Source of the DNA: DASQDN01 sp963844855
Lineage (GTDB): Bacteria; Acidobacteriota; Terriglobia; Bryobacterales; Bryobacteraceae
Direction of reading: 5' to 3'
Length of the DNA stretch: 64,000 nt
Assembly (NCBI GenBank): GCA_963844855.1
Contig: CAWJQP010000001.1
Span: 134,388 to 198,387 of the forward strand
Shown here: positions 49,440-58,979 of the stretch, piece by piece
How positions within the stretch are numbered: the first letter of the stretch is position 1
Layout of the letters: each line of letters begins with the position of its first letter
The notes under the pieces: generated by a model
What the model was told of the DNA's origin: nothing
The model's database searches: none
Seen by the model: only the letters and a program-made list of their open reading frames with translations
Translations under genes and position numbers: made by a program

Positions 49440-51536
49440 TTAGTGCGCAGCACTGTCCCAGTTTGCGATCACATGAGCCGAGAGTTTTCCACCGCCAACC
49501 GGCCGCAGGACCAGAAAACTCCTCCCGTCGCGGGTGACGTCGTAAGTCGGAATCCCGCGGAACTGACCCGTTGTCGGGCCGCTGAAGAGCGTCTCTGGTT
49601 GGGACAGGAGAGGCTCCGTGACTCCGTCTTGTGTCGTAACTGCCATGATGGCGCCACCGATTGACCGATAGTACAACTCCTTCTCATCACCTCGCCAGCG
49701 TGGTTGGCTTCCTCCATCCCGGCTCACTTGCCACTCCTTGCTGCCAGTGAGATTCCACCTGCGGATATACACCTCGTCCTGTCCCGACCGATTGGAAGTA
49801 TAAGCAAACCAGCGCATGCCTGGGGAGAACTGTCCATCGAGTTCATCCGCGGGCGTATGCAGGAGCGGACGCGTTGACTTTCCTCCGTCCAACGCAAGTG
49901 TCCAAAGATCGAATCCCGTCTGCGGATTATTTTCGGTATAGAGGATGTACTTCCCGTCCGGGGAGTAGTCCGTAGGCACGCGCGAAGGACCCGGCGGAAG
50001 CATTCGAATTTCGTCCGCCACATCCGCGACGTTCTTGGTATGGAGTTCGAATGGGCCACCACGCCCAGAAAGAAAAACAATGGCGCGCGCGTCGGGCGAC
50101 CAGACCGGGTGAGCGTAACGGCCTCCACCGGTCACAAGGCTTGAAATGACATCGCGCTCGAGGTCAACTGTCCAAAGCGTGGATGTGCCGAGGGTAGCGT
50201 CCGTGCGGGCCAGCGCCAATCGTAGGTCATTCGAGGCGAGACTTGGTGAAAACCAAAGGTCTGGCCTGCCCACTGTGCGCACGCCGGTCCCATCACGCCC
50301 CACGAACGTGGGATGCACAAGCGATGTGTGACCCGTCCCATATAAAAGGAGCCCGTTCTGTGAGACGGAAAAGTCGGCTAACCGAATGTGCGCATCATAG
50401 CTAACGCCGCGAACGATCTCCCGAGGCGCTTGACTAAGTTGCCGGCCGCCCTCACTAAAAGGTTGCGCCAGCAATGTGCCATCCCGAAAAAATACCAGAT
50501 ATGCCGAGGCGCCTCGCCGGGCCGGAACGAATATTGCCTGTGACGTCCCTTTCAGCAACGGCTCGCTCACGAAGTTCGGCTTCGTGATGTTGCCAAGGTA
50601 AACACCGGAGCGATCCTGCCTGGAACTGCGAATCGAATATACGAAATGATGGCCATCAGGCAGAAAGGATGGCCACATATGCGCATATTCTCCTTTGGAC
50701 CGGTCGGGATGTGTAACCAGCCTCGGCTCGCCTCCACGGTCGGGTACGCCGTAAAGGGTTCCGCCTCGGCTGCGCTGAAACAAGATTAATCCTCCACGGC
50801 TCCAGGCGCCGCCCCGGCCGAACTCGACGTCACACAGGGTCTTCGGCGCGCCCCCGTCAACGCCGACAGTCTTCAGTTTGCCGTCTGCGAAGAATGCGAT
50901 CGTGCGGCTGTCGGGCGACCAGAACGGTTGACGGGCTCGGTCCGTTCCCGGTAATGCGATCAGCGCGGGAGCGTTTAGGCGACGAGCCCAAAGTTGAGTC
51001 CGGCGACCATCGGAGAGGGCGAAAACGAGCCATCGTCCGTCCGGTGAAATTGAGCCGCCGCCACTCTCAGGTCCGAACTCAAAAGAGTGGCCTTCAGGTA
51101 ACGCAACCGAAAGGTTCAAGCTCCCTTCGTCACGCTGGAATGAGTAGTTATATATGAGGAGTCCAGCCCCCGCAAACAAAAAGGCGGCCGCAACCCAGGC
51201 CAAAATTGTCCCGAACCGAAGGCCCCTCTGAGGCTTACCCTCAATGACCATATCGGTCTCGGCGCCTTCGTCCGTTGGATCATCGACACCGCCCGCGTCG
51301 ACCAAGTCACGGCGTCCGAGACGCCAAACATCCAATTCCGTCTTGTAGGCGTACACGGTACTACGCTTGTCATGGCCGTGCCGGTGGATCGGCAGGTCTT
51401 CGGTCGCCTCCCATCGCTGCACGCTGCGAACTCCGGCATCGAGGTAACCCGCAATCTCCTTCCATGAACCGAGCCGGTCGGCTGGACCTTCCCGTTTGGA
51501 AGCGGTGGTACGAGATCCAGCATCCTGCTCGTTCAT
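49440..51536 (-). CDS. helix-turn-helix / TolB-like propeller membrane protein
   Basis: An intact 698-aa protein. Residues 22-75 form an excisionase/MerR-like helix-turn-helix (SWKEIAGYLDAGVRSVQRWE, then RRTV-like STVYAYKTELDVW). A transmembrane helix lies at about 108-131 (ILAWVAAAFLFAGAGLLIY). The rest is a propeller with blades such as SISPDGRWLVFALSDGRRTQ, PFWSPDSRTIAFFADGKLKT and DYSPDGKYILYTENN. ATG behind AAGGTCC. It is third of its kind in 9 kb with a different cytoplasmic head, and its unbroken frame contrasts with the other two. Confidence 0.83.
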   Translation of the reverse strand: MNEQDAGSRTTASKREGPADRLGSWKEIAGYLDAGVRSVQRWEATEDLPIHRHGHDKRSTVYAYKTELDVWRLGRRDLVDAGGVDDPTDEGAETDMVIEGKPQRGLRFGTILAWVAAAFLFAGAGLLIYNYSFQRDEGSLNLSVALPEGHSFEFGPESGGGSISPDGRWLVFALSDGRRTQLWARRLNAPALIALPGTDRARQPFWSPDSRTIAFFADGKLKTVGVDGGAPKTLCDVEFGRGGAWSRGGLILFQRSRGGTLYGVPDRGGEPRLVTHPDRSKGEYAHMWPSFLPDGHHFVYSIRSSRQDRSGVYLGNITKPNFVSEPLLKGTSQAIFVPARRGASAYLVFFRDGTLLAQPFSEGGRQLSQAPREIVRGVSYDAHIRLADFSVSQNGLLLYGTGHTSLVHPTFVGRDGTGVRTVGRPDLWFSPSLASNDLRLALARTDATLGTSTLWTVDLERDVISSLVTGGGRYAHPVWSPDARAIVFLSGRGGPFELHTKNVADVADEIRMLPPGPSRVPTDYSPDGKYILYTENNPQTGFDLWTLALDGGKSTRPLLHTPADELDGQFSPGMRWFAYTSNRSGQDEVYIRRWNLTGSKEWQVSRDGGSQPRWRGDEKELYYRSIGGAIMAVTTQDGVTEPLLSQPETLFSGPTTGQFRGIPTYDVTRDGRSFLVLRPVGGGKLSAHVIANWDSAAH

Positions 51537-51669
51537 GGACCTTGATTATGCCAACTTCCGCCACTACGCGCCAGGAGCCGTCAGGCATGCGTTTGCGCTT
51601 GTCGGTTATGTTCGCCGCTGTTAATGTGATCGCTCTGGAACATATTCCAGGAAGGGAGTATTCACCTAA

Positions 51670-52173
51670 ATGACACGCTTTAGTTTTGTTTCCACGGCGG
51701 GCTGTCTGCTACTGATGGCTTCGGGCCTGACGGGGCAAGACATTCGGGCCAATCGATTGCAGCTCGATGGCACATGGCTGATAACAGTCGCCAGACTGGA
51801 TGCGGCCGGGACGCCGATAGTTTTTAACACATTGCAAACGTTCCTGCCAAATGGAACGGTGGTGCAGTCTTCTGGTATTAGCTTGCGTAATCGCGGAACA
51901 GCGCATGGATACTGGATGGCCACAGGCGATCGTGAATTTCTGACCACGATGTGGGTCTTGCGGTTCGATCCCGCAACCGATCAGTTTCTCGGATTCACTC
52001 GAGTCACACAGCGAATTCGTCTCAATGAAAGTATGGACGAATACAAAGCGTCGGCGTACAACCAAGTGCTTGATCCCCAAGGCAAACCATCAGCGCCTGC
52101 GCTAATCGGCACGGAGACGGCTCGGCGTCTACCTGTCGTGTATGTGCCCGAGCTTCCAGCACCGCCTCAGTAA
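51670..52173 (+). CDS. small secreted protein of unknown function
   Basis: A 167-aa exported protein: signal MTRFSFVSTAGCLLLMASGL, then a likely beta-barrel pattern (LDGTWLITVARLDAAGTPIV, TFLPNGTVVQSSG, TTMWVLRFDPATDQFLGFTR) and a Pro-rich end. The 'G-x-W...F-x-x-G' layout recalls small lipocalin-like secreted proteins, but no family can be named safely. It diverges from the HTH-propeller gene. ATG at 51670 with GGAAGGGAG about 11 bases upstream. Confidence 0.6.
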   Translation: MTRFSFVSTAGCLLLMASGLTGQDIRANRLQLDGTWLITVARLDAAGTPIVFNTLQTFLPNGTVVQSSGISLRNRGTAHGYWMATGDREFLTTMWVLRFDPATDQFLGFTRVTQRIRLNESMDEYKASAYNQVLDPQGKPSAPALIGTETARRLPVVYVPELPAPPQ

Positions 52174-52334
52174 CGCGTATCGAAAACTAACCAGCTTGGG
52201 AAGGCTTAGGCAAAATCGCTCGCGGTCTCCATCGCCCGATCTGAAATTACCTTCGCGCCTCGGATGGGGCGCATCGGTCCTGCTTGGTCGCCCCGTGTCC
52301 CAAGGAGTCTAACCATACGCAGGTCACTTGGCCG

Positions 52335-52545
52335 TGCAACGGTCGTCGTAGAAGTGGGGCGACCGTTTCGGGACATACTCCCCGCGCCCTCCCCGCGCCC
52401 TCCCCGCGCCCGCGCGAAAGGTTTTCAATCCCACAACTGCGCGTCCAGGGACGCGGCTCGCTGTTGAGATTTCGCCTCTTCCAACCACTTAAGCCCAATA
52501 CCCCCGCGGTTCTGATCTCACTTCTCACACATGGTGAAAATACGC
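52335..52545 (+). repeat. scattered KHGL-element relics and an 11-bp short repeat
   Basis: The gap 52174-52744 has no gene. Bases 52335-52380 match 57485-57530 (GTAGAA then GGGGCGACCG and GGGACA). Bases 52466-52500 match 57866-57900 (ATTTCGCCTCTT, CCAACCACTTA). Bases 52512-52545 match 49181-49215 (CTCACTTCTCACAC). Between them, at 52382-52413, CCCCGCGCCCT is repeated about three times. The open frame upstream of the lactonase start runs through this region but does not look coding. Confidence 0.55.
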
Positions 52546-52744
52546 CCAAATGGATTACATCCGCGTTGCCGAACCATCAGTGACAATCTGGCAATTGAAA
52601 CAACAGTGGTGTACAATCCCCACGGATCACTTAAATCCGGTGATCCGGACGGTGCTTTGCCGCCCGGATGCCAATTCCTGCGGATGCTGTTTGTGTGTCC
52701 GCAAGCCATCCACCTGCTCAGTGTGCCTGCATAGGAGGAAACTA

Positions 52745-54133
52745 GTGGAATCAACCGACACAAAACCCAGCGGCTTGCAAAGTACGTTCTCACGCCGCAA
52801 CTTACTCAAGAGCGCCGCGGCGCTTACTGCCGCCGCGAGTGCGCCAGAAGCTTTTGGTCAACAACCAGCCGGTGCCCGGTCCAGAACGGTTTGGCTTTAT
52901 ATCGGCACCTACACGAATGTCGCCAGCGGTGGCAGCGGTGGCAACGGCGGAGGGATTTACTTATGCGAGCTCAATCTTCTCACCGGGAAGTTAACCGTCT
53001 TGAAGCTTGTAGCTCCTGGCATGCCGGCCACGGGGGCGAACGCATCAACAGGGAGCCCGTCCACCCTTGCCATCGACCCAGGAGGGAACTTCTTATATGC
53101 GGGAAACGAAATCTTTTCCCCCCACGGATCCGTAAGTGCATACAGGATCAACCGCGCGACCGGCGATCTGACCCTGTTGAATGCCATACCCGCAGCCGGC
53201 GCTCCGGCTCACGTTGGCGTGGACAAGTCACGCAGGTATCTTTTCGCGGCCGAGTACGTCGGCGCCATCTTTGAAGTGTTCCCGATTTTGCCAAATGGGT
53301 CGCTCGGGCCCCGGGTGTATTACCAAGAAGATCGAGGTAACGTTAACACTTCGTTTACTCAGAAGCCCGCGACCAGCGCGCCTCCTGGGAGTTTCGCGTT
53401 CAGCGCTCATGAGGGGCCGGATGGACACCCGCACCAGATGGACGCCGACCCCTCCAACCAATGGGTTGTGGGCACCGATGCGGGACAAGACCGGATCTAT
53501 GTCTGGAAACTGACCTCGGGAGCTACCACGCCTCTGACTCCGGCTGCGATACCTTTCGTGGAGACGCCCCCGGGCGATGGACCGAGGCACTTCGCCTTCC
53601 ATCCTAACGGAGTTTGGATGTACTCGATTCAGGAGGAAGGCAATACAATCATCTTCTGGCGGTTCAATCCGGCCAATGGAAGGCTAACCAACATGCAGCA
53701 GGTCTCAAGCCTTCCGCCAGGATTTGTAGGCACGGTTTTCACCTCGGAAATCCGAGTTTCCGCGGACGGCCGATTCGTTTACGGGGTAAACCGCCTGAGC
53801 GACACCATCTGCGTTTTCAGGATCGGTCGCGATGGCAGCCTTACTCAGGTAAGCCACGCTTCAACGCTCGGGGATTATCCAAGAGTAATTACCATCGATC
53901 CCTCCGGTCAGTTCATGGTGTCTCTTAATCAGCGTGCCGACAACGTTACCACTTTCAGGATTCTGGGGGGAAGTGATGGCCCGGGAAATAATGATTGGGA
54001 GAGCGGTAACGGGGGCAATGGTAATCAGGGCAACGACCAAGGTGATGGCGGGCAAGGTGGTCGTGGCTCGCTAAAATTCACAGGTGATTACACGGCGGTG
54101 GGGAGCCCGTCAGGTATGGTTTTCCTGATTTGA
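52745..54133 (+). CDS. Tat-exported lactonase-family beta-propeller
   Basis: A 462-aa protein of the 6-phosphogluconolactonase/carboxymuconate-cyclase propeller family. The start is GTG at 52745 with AGGAGG six bases upstream; the longer open frame lacks a ribosome site. The Tat signal is FSRRNLLKSAAALTAAASA. The propeller starts at WLYIGTYTNVASGG, and blades include TLAIDPGGNFLYAGNE, HQMDADPSNQWVVGTDAG and FAFHPNGVWMYSIQEEGNTI. Near the end a Gly/Asn/Asp-rich insert (about 415-440) precedes a final strand. Such exported members may act on lactones or serve as binding propellers; activity is not provable here. Confidence 0.83.
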   Translation: MESTDTKPSGLQSTFSRRNLLKSAAALTAAASAPEAFGQQPAGARSRTVWLYIGTYTNVASGGSGGNGGGIYLCELNLLTGKLTVLKLVAPGMPATGANASTGSPSTLAIDPGGNFLYAGNEIFSPHGSVSAYRINRATGDLTLLNAIPAAGAPAHVGVDKSRRYLFAAEYVGAIFEVFPILPNGSLGPRVYYQEDRGNVNTSFTQKPATSAPPGSFAFSAHEGPDGHPHQMDADPSNQWVVGTDAGQDRIYVWKLTSGATTPLTPAAIPFVETPPGDGPRHFAFHPNGVWMYSIQEEGNTIIFWRFNPANGRLTNMQQVSSLPPGFVGTVFTSEIRVSADGRFVYGVNRLSDTICVFRIGRDGSLTQVSHASTLGDYPRVITIDPSGQFMVSLNQRADNVTTFRILGGSDGPGNNDWESGNGGNGNQGNDQGDGGQGGRGSLKFTGDYTAVGSPSGMVFLI

Positions 54134-54698
54134 TCCATTGTGGTATGCAAGTGTGGTATGCAAGAGCCGATTCGCGTTTGTCGCGCTATCGGCTCTTGTA
54201 CTGCCGCTCGCATCGGATTCGTGCAGGCCGGCGCCAGCATCATCCTCCATCGTCAGGCGAATACGCGAAGCTATGGAGAACCCTGCCGGGACGCCTGGCG
54301 GACGCCGCAGGAAGTGGTGAGCGGTCGCACGGATCAGAACGAGGTACGTCAAGTTGACGGGAAACGGCTGTTGCGTCCTTTAGCCCATATCCCGATTCTG
54401 TTGTCTTTCCCAATGGACGGAATGGCGACTACACGTCCAAGTGGAACGGCATTGTTTCCGGGGACGCCGTTTTCGGGGAGAACCACGGGGCCGAATGGGG
54501 CGTATCCGCGCACAGGCGACTACACCTCCACGTTAATATCAGATCCGTGCGGCTTTTATTGCTACGTACCTAGTGGTTTGGCCGTAAGACGACTCGAAGA
54601 CAACAGGCGTTCTCTGAGAGTACGCCTGTAGGTATCCGCCGGCAGATCTGCTGTCAAGAAATCAACGAATATCCCACCGCTGAAACGGCGATACCACA
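54134..54698 (+). other. intergenic region with a probable gene fragment
   Basis: A 565-base gap between convergent genes. A frame near 54400-54520 reads GDYTSKWNGIVSGDAVFGEN followed by HGAEWGVSAHRRLHLHVNI, which looks like real protein text. Further upstream a different frame gives a signal-like FAFVALSALVLPLASDS. No single frame joins them, so this may be a decayed small secreted protein. At 54142-54166 GTGGTATGCAAG is duplicated in tandem. No family is recognised. Confidence 0.35.
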
Positions 54699-56336
54699 CT
54701 AGTGAATCGTAAACGGGGGGCTTGTGTAGATAATTACACCCCCGACCATAGTCAGAACTGCTCGAGTCTTCGCCATGGTCTCCACAGGAGCCTCGAAGAT
54801 ATTTTGCGATAACACAGCTAGATCGGCCAACTTCCCGGGCTCCAAGGTTCCTTTCTCTTTCTCCCGGAACTCTGCAAAAGCCGCCTCTCTCGTGTACGCT
54901 GTTACAGCCTGTTCACGGGTAAGGGCTTCACTCCGATTCGATGGGTACGTGCTGGCAAACATGACATTTTGGTGCGGGTTCATAGCATTATCTGAGGCGA
55001 GTACTAGCGGAATGCCGGATCGCAGGACCGACTGAACCAGTTGAGGAACGGGACCCATAAAGTGTGGTGGATTTAAAACAACAACGGCTCCCAGCTTTTT
55101 GAGTTTGGGGAGCTGGTCGACCGCCAGTGCATTAGTGTGTTCCAAGCGAACTCGCCGGTTCGCCCAAACCTCGGCGCCACCGGTGGACTCCAGTGCTTCG
55201 ATCACGGCGTCGATTGTTCTGTCACCGATGGCGTGAAGGATCAAAGGAACATTCTTATCGCGCGCTTCCTTGAATATCGACTGGATTTCAGATTGGGGGA
55301 AGTTGAGCTTTCCGGACGTACCTGGGTCGTCCGGATAGGGTTTTCTCAACGCGCTTTGCCGTTCGATGGGCGAGCCGTCGAGTGTCCACTTAATTCCACT
55401 CACAGTAACGCGGTCAGCAATGTGCGCAGGCACGGTAGGGAACCGCAGCTTCGGACGTTTAGAACCTTCCGTAGGGAGATACGACATCACGCGAACCCTT
55501 ACGGGCGGGCGAACGACGGACAGCAACTCGACCATCCGCACGGGATTCCATGCCATGAGCTGGAGCGACGTGATTCCGAACTCTGCGGCCCGCTGAAGGA
55601 ACTCCCGCATTGGCTGCTGAATATACGTGCTCTGCTGATCGGCGATACGAAAGTTCTCATATTCGTGGACAACTCCGTCCCAACGAGGTGAGTTCATGTC
55701 CTTGCCAAAAAATCCACCAAGCACCGGCCGATCGTCGCGACGAGCGCGGAACATCTTTGCGGCAACCTGGTTCAGAATGGCCGCTTGCGCGTCAAACGTC
55801 TTGAGGAGTACAGCTCGACGCGGAGCAAGTTGGTTCAATGCGGTGGCATTGCATTGTGCATCGAAGAACGCTTTTTGCCCGATTCGCACCATCAAAGGTC
55901 TGCCCGTGGGCGCTTTCATAATTGCTAGTTTTACCGCGTTAAGTGCGGCTTCACACGTAGGCTCGTTGTTAGAGCCAACAGTGACATACTCTCCATCCGG
56001 TGGGCTGAAATGAATGTGCGCATCGTTGAATCCCGGCACTACCAACCTGCCTTCAAGGTCCACGCGGCGAGTCTCGGGGCCAGCGAGCGCTAAGATTTCC
56101 TTCGAAGTTCCGACTGCCAAAATATTAGCGCCCCTGATGGCTACGGCTTCCGCCCAAGGCGCCTCAGCGATCCCTGTGAAGGCGCGCCCATTAACCAAGA
56201 TGATGTCTGGTTGCTGCCCGAGCATTGCTCCAGCGCATGCGCAGAGGATAACGATCGCAGGCGCACGGCGGTGTATTGACCGCGCTAAGGATACTTTTGC
56301 CGTATCCGAAAGAAGGTTGTCTGCAGGCAATGGCAT
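54699..56336 (-). CDS. exported amidohydrolase family 3 (YtcJ-like) protein
   Basis: A metal-dependent hydrolase of about 545 aa. Metal ligands are visible: VVPGFNDAHIHFSPP (HxH), VPLILHAIGDRTID, RVRLEHTNAL and LVLASDNAMNPH. The ending GTLEPGKLADLAVLSQNIFE is the family's C-terminal beta domain. The open frame runs up to 56513, but ATG 56336 is preferred because it places a hydrophobic export stretch (PAIVILCACAGAMLGQQPDI) near the N-terminus. It is divergent from an AraC regulator, which may control it. Substrates of YtcJ-like enzymes are mostly unknown amides or N-acyl compounds. Confidence 0.85.
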   Translation of the reverse strand: MPLPADNLLSDTAKVSLARSIHRRAPAIVILCACAGAMLGQQPDIILVNGRAFTGIAEAPWAEAVAIRGANILAVGTSKEILALAGPETRRVDLEGRLVVPGFNDAHIHFSPPDGEYVTVGSNNEPTCEAALNAVKLAIMKAPTGRPLMVRIGQKAFFDAQCNATALNQLAPRRAVLLKTFDAQAAILNQVAAKMFRARRDDRPVLGGFFGKDMNSPRWDGVVHEYENFRIADQQSTYIQQPMREFLQRAAEFGITSLQLMAWNPVRMVELLSVVRPPVRVRVMSYLPTEGSKRPKLRFPTVPAHIADRVTVSGIKWTLDGSPIERQSALRKPYPDDPGTSGKLNFPQSEIQSIFKEARDKNVPLILHAIGDRTIDAVIEALESTGGAEVWANRRVRLEHTNALAVDQLPKLKKLGAVVVLNPPHFMGPVPQLVQSVLRSGIPLVLASDNAMNPHQNVMFASTYPSNRSEALTREQAVTAYTREAAFAEFREKEKGTLEPGKLADLAVLSQNIFEAPVETMAKTRAVLTMVGGVIIYTSPPFTIH

Positions 56337-56495
56337 TCCGCACAATGATAACCGCTGCCAATGGGGGTCAATAGTAAAAAAGCGACACTCACGACTTCTT
56401 GCCTGGATGCGGCGACGAAAACTGCAACGAAAGCCCCACCCATTCAATGAGAGATCGAGTGCAATATAATTCACCATGGCTGTCGTCGACTCCCC

Positions 56496-57311
56496 ATGAT
56501 CCGATCTGTACAACCTTCGGCTGTTCTACGACCGTTCGTTCGTCGCTATGTGCACATCAAAGATAGTTTGGAAACTCGCTTGCAACGCCCGATACCGGCT
56601 CGGACTGCTCAGGCGATCGAGTTCACGTTCGGTGACCCGTATGATATCCACCGATACGACCGTCCTCAGGCTGAAGTAGCGTACTCAATCGCCGTCATTG
56701 GGTCGCAGACATACCGTCGGGTTCAGTTGGCACTGCAAGGAAACGTCGAGACGTTTGTGATTGTGTTCCGGCCTGCGGGTATGAACTACTTATTTTCGCT
56801 ACCTGGAGATGAAGTTACTAACGAGCATTTCGAAGGAGTAGCCGTGATTGGGTCCACGCTGAAGGACCTCGCGTACAAACTTCGAGACGCGCCTTCTTTC
56901 ATCGAGCGTGTATCCTTCGCTGACGAGTATCTAATCGCGCACCTACCAGGTTCAATTGCACTGAACGGGGTGACCCAGATAGCGCAACATCTCCTTGAGC
57001 GGCAAGGCTGCGTGAGGGTTTCTGATATAGCGGACCAGACCGGCTTGAGTCTTCGTCAGTTTGAGCGCAGATTCACACATGAGGTTGGGATTACGCCGAA
57101 GTTGTACGCTCGCATCGCTCGGTTCGAGGCTGCGCTAGCAATGAAGGAGCGTACTGAACGCATGCAATGGACCGCCATCGCTTACGAACTTGGATACTAC
57201 GATCAGATGCATATGGTGCACGACTTTCAAGAACTTTCGGGTGAGAGTCCAGCGTGCATAGCTAGTCAGCTCCAGATCTTTGCTGAGAATCCACTGCCCC
57301 CGCAGCGTTGA
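56496..57311 (+). CDS. AraC-family transcriptional regulator
   Basis: A 271-aa regulator. The N-terminal 150 residues are a ligand-type domain starting MIRSVQPSAVLRPFVRRYVH. The C-terminal AraC domain has both helix-turn-helices: VRVSDIADQTGLSLRQFERR and WTAIAYELGYYDQMHMVHDF, followed by QELSGESP. Similar regulators often control the neighbouring gene; the divergent amidohydrolase 160 bases away is the natural target. Confidence 0.9.
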   Translation: MIRSVQPSAVLRPFVRRYVHIKDSLETRLQRPIPARTAQAIEFTFGDPYDIHRYDRPQAEVAYSIAVIGSQTYRRVQLALQGNVETFVIVFRPAGMNYLFSLPGDEVTNEHFEGVAVIGSTLKDLAYKLRDAPSFIERVSFADEYLIAHLPGSIALNGVTQIAQHLLERQGCVRVSDIADQTGLSLRQFERRFTHEVGITPKLYARIARFEAALAMKERTERMQWTAIAYELGYYDQMHMVHDFQELSGESPACIASQLQIFAENPLPPQR

Positions 57312-57469
57312 ACGTCCGAGTGCGCGGGGACTGTAGAACCAGCTGCGCCCTCATCTCGAGAACTCACGTCGTGACTCACAGCGCACAAAGACGCTGGACC
57401 AGATTTTATGGCGTGCCAACTATCCTCAATTCCGGCCAATAGGCGGAGTTTGCACCAATCACTCACTTG

Positions 57470-58890
57470 CCGAGTAACGCCCTAACCGTAGAATTGGGGC
57501 GACCGCTTAGTGGGACACATCTCCCTGAACGAACCAATCGCTATTCCAGGGTTCGTCGAATCGGAGAGCTTACCGGCTTGGCAGGAAGTAATGGCGCGAG
57601 GGCCGCGGGAATGTCCCCCCAAACACCTCACCGATCCCGTCACAAGCGCCATCTCTACGCGGATGCCAGCTACATCAAAAAAGTAAGCACATCAGCGATA
57701 TCAATGCGTTTGGGAAGAGGGGAAACCACGCGCCGGCACATGTTTGGGAACGACGTAGGACCATACTCCTGCACGGCACGAAGTGCACAACCCGCGCAAC
57801 AAAACAGCGGTAACCAGCACCTAACTCGCCCAACTCCTCAAGCCGTCCACAGTACTCGACATTCTATATTTCGCCTCTTTCCAACCACTTAGCTCCAACG
57901 CCCCCTTCCAGCCGCAATTCCGCATGCGACCATCGTTGTAGGAGCGAGCGCTCAACCCAGCGCTCGCTCCATTTCTTTGTAAAACGGAATTCTATGGCAT
58001 CAGAACGACAACGCGCGGCCAATCGTCGCAACGGTAGCAAAGGTGGACCCATCACCGAAGCCGGCAAACAACGTAGCCGCCTGAACACCCTCAAGCATGG
58101 CCTTACCTCCACAACACTCGTGGTCCTGCCCGAGGAGCACGAGCATGAATACGAAGAAGTCCTGCGTGGCTTTCGCGACTCCTTTCAGCCGCAGGGCGCA
58201 ACCGAAGAAGCGCTCGTCCTGCGTTTGGCCCAAGCCCACTGGCGCACTCTCCGTTCCCGTCGCGTCGAGACCGGCATCCTCGACATCACCGCTGCCACCG
58301 AGCGCGCTCTCGCAAGGAAGATCGTCGAGGATTGCCCGGAACATTTAAGCCCACACAACGCCATAGCTGTCGGCTTCATGAAAAATCCGGAGGAGCGATG
58401 GCGCATGTACCTCCGTTACGACGGAGCCATCTCACGGGATTTCTTCCGCACCCTCGATGCCTTGATGCGGCTGCAACGCGCGCGTCAGCGAACGAACCCT
58501 GACCCAAAGCCGTTGGTCGCCGCAGCCGGCTCGGGAACGCCGCTTAGCCACAAGTCCGCGCAACCTGACCGCATGGAACTGTCCGATTCTGGGATTCGGT
58601 CCGTTTCGCAAAATACCCCAAAACCCTCAGATCACAACAACCACAAAGGACCGACACATGAATCGCAAAACCAAAACCACAACCAAGACAGACCAAGACG
58701 AACACTTCGGAGCCCTCGGCGAATTGCTAACCCAACTGCGGACACATCTGGCCGCCGAAAAGAAAGGAACCTACGGCGACTATCTGCGGTTGCTCGAGTT
58801 CTACCGCGAAACGAGCGCCGAACAAGCGAAGGAAATAATCGTGACCTGGGTCGACAACGAAAATCTCGAAACCGAACCATTGCCGTAACC
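57470..58890 (+). mobile_element. full-length copy of a dispersed repeat element carrying the KHGL gene
   Basis: About 1.4 kb comprising a 520-base non-coding leader, the KHGL gene and a small overlapping gene. Parts of the leader and early coding region recur, degraded, at 40948-41195, 45043-45115, 49001-49185 and 52335-52545, always between genes. No terminal inverted repeats, target duplication or transposase motif were found. It may be a mobilised non-autonomous unit or simply a multicopy family with conserved flanks. Limits are those of the similarity seen by eye. Confidence 0.5.
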
Positions 58891-58959
58891 AAGGACACCC
58901 TGAACCCCAGCCATAGCCAAAACATTTCCCCCCGCGTAGATATAGAATCGTTCCACTGA
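57994..58959 (+). CDS. KHGL-family protein of unknown function
   Basis: A 321-aa frame. The first 200 residues belong to a family abundant in Acidobacteriota and Planctomycetota, with a start like RQRAANRRNGSKGGPITEAG, then NTLKHGLTSTTLVVLPEEHE and QGATEEALVLRLAQAHWR. The N-terminal part is basic with an Asn/Lys-rich 'KHGL' block; the middle is helical (FFRTLDALMRLQRARQRT). After about residue 215 the text turns into Arg/Asn/Gln-rich residues that look like the wrong frame of the overlapping small gene, so the natural stop was probably lost. The function is unknown; DNA binding is conceivable from the basic start. ATG in a context repeated in the degraded copies. Confidence 0.65.
   Translation: MASERQRAANRRNGSKGGPITEAGKQRSRLNTLKHGLTSTTLVVLPEEHEHEYEEVLRGFRDSFQPQGATEEALVLRLAQAHWRTLRSRRVETGILDITAATERALARKIVEDCPEHLSPHNAIAVGFMKNPEERWRMYLRYDGAISRDFFRTLDALMRLQRARQRTNPDPKPLVAAAGSGTPLSHKSAQPDRMELSDSGIRSVSQNTPKPSDHNNHKGPTHESQNQNHNQDRPRRTLRSPRRIANPTADTSGRRKERNLRRLSAVARVLPRNERRTSEGNNRDLGRQRKSRNRTIAVTKDTLNPSHSQNISPRVDIESFH
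58658..58888 (+). CDS. small helical protein following the KHGL gene
   Basis: A 76-aa frame overlapping the 3' part of the KHGL frame. It reads as a compact helical protein (GALGELLTQLRTHLAAEKKG, then YLRLLEFYRETSAEQAKEII), far more protein-like than the overlapping frame. ATG with AAAGGA upstream at the right distance. It may be the second gene of the repeat element. No family is recognised. Confidence 0.5.
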   Translation: MNRKTKTTTKTDQDEHFGALGELLTQLRTHLAAEKKGTYGDYLRLLEFYRETSAEQAKEIIVTWVDNENLETEPLP

Positions 58960-58979
58960 TTGCACTCCAGGAGGTTGGA

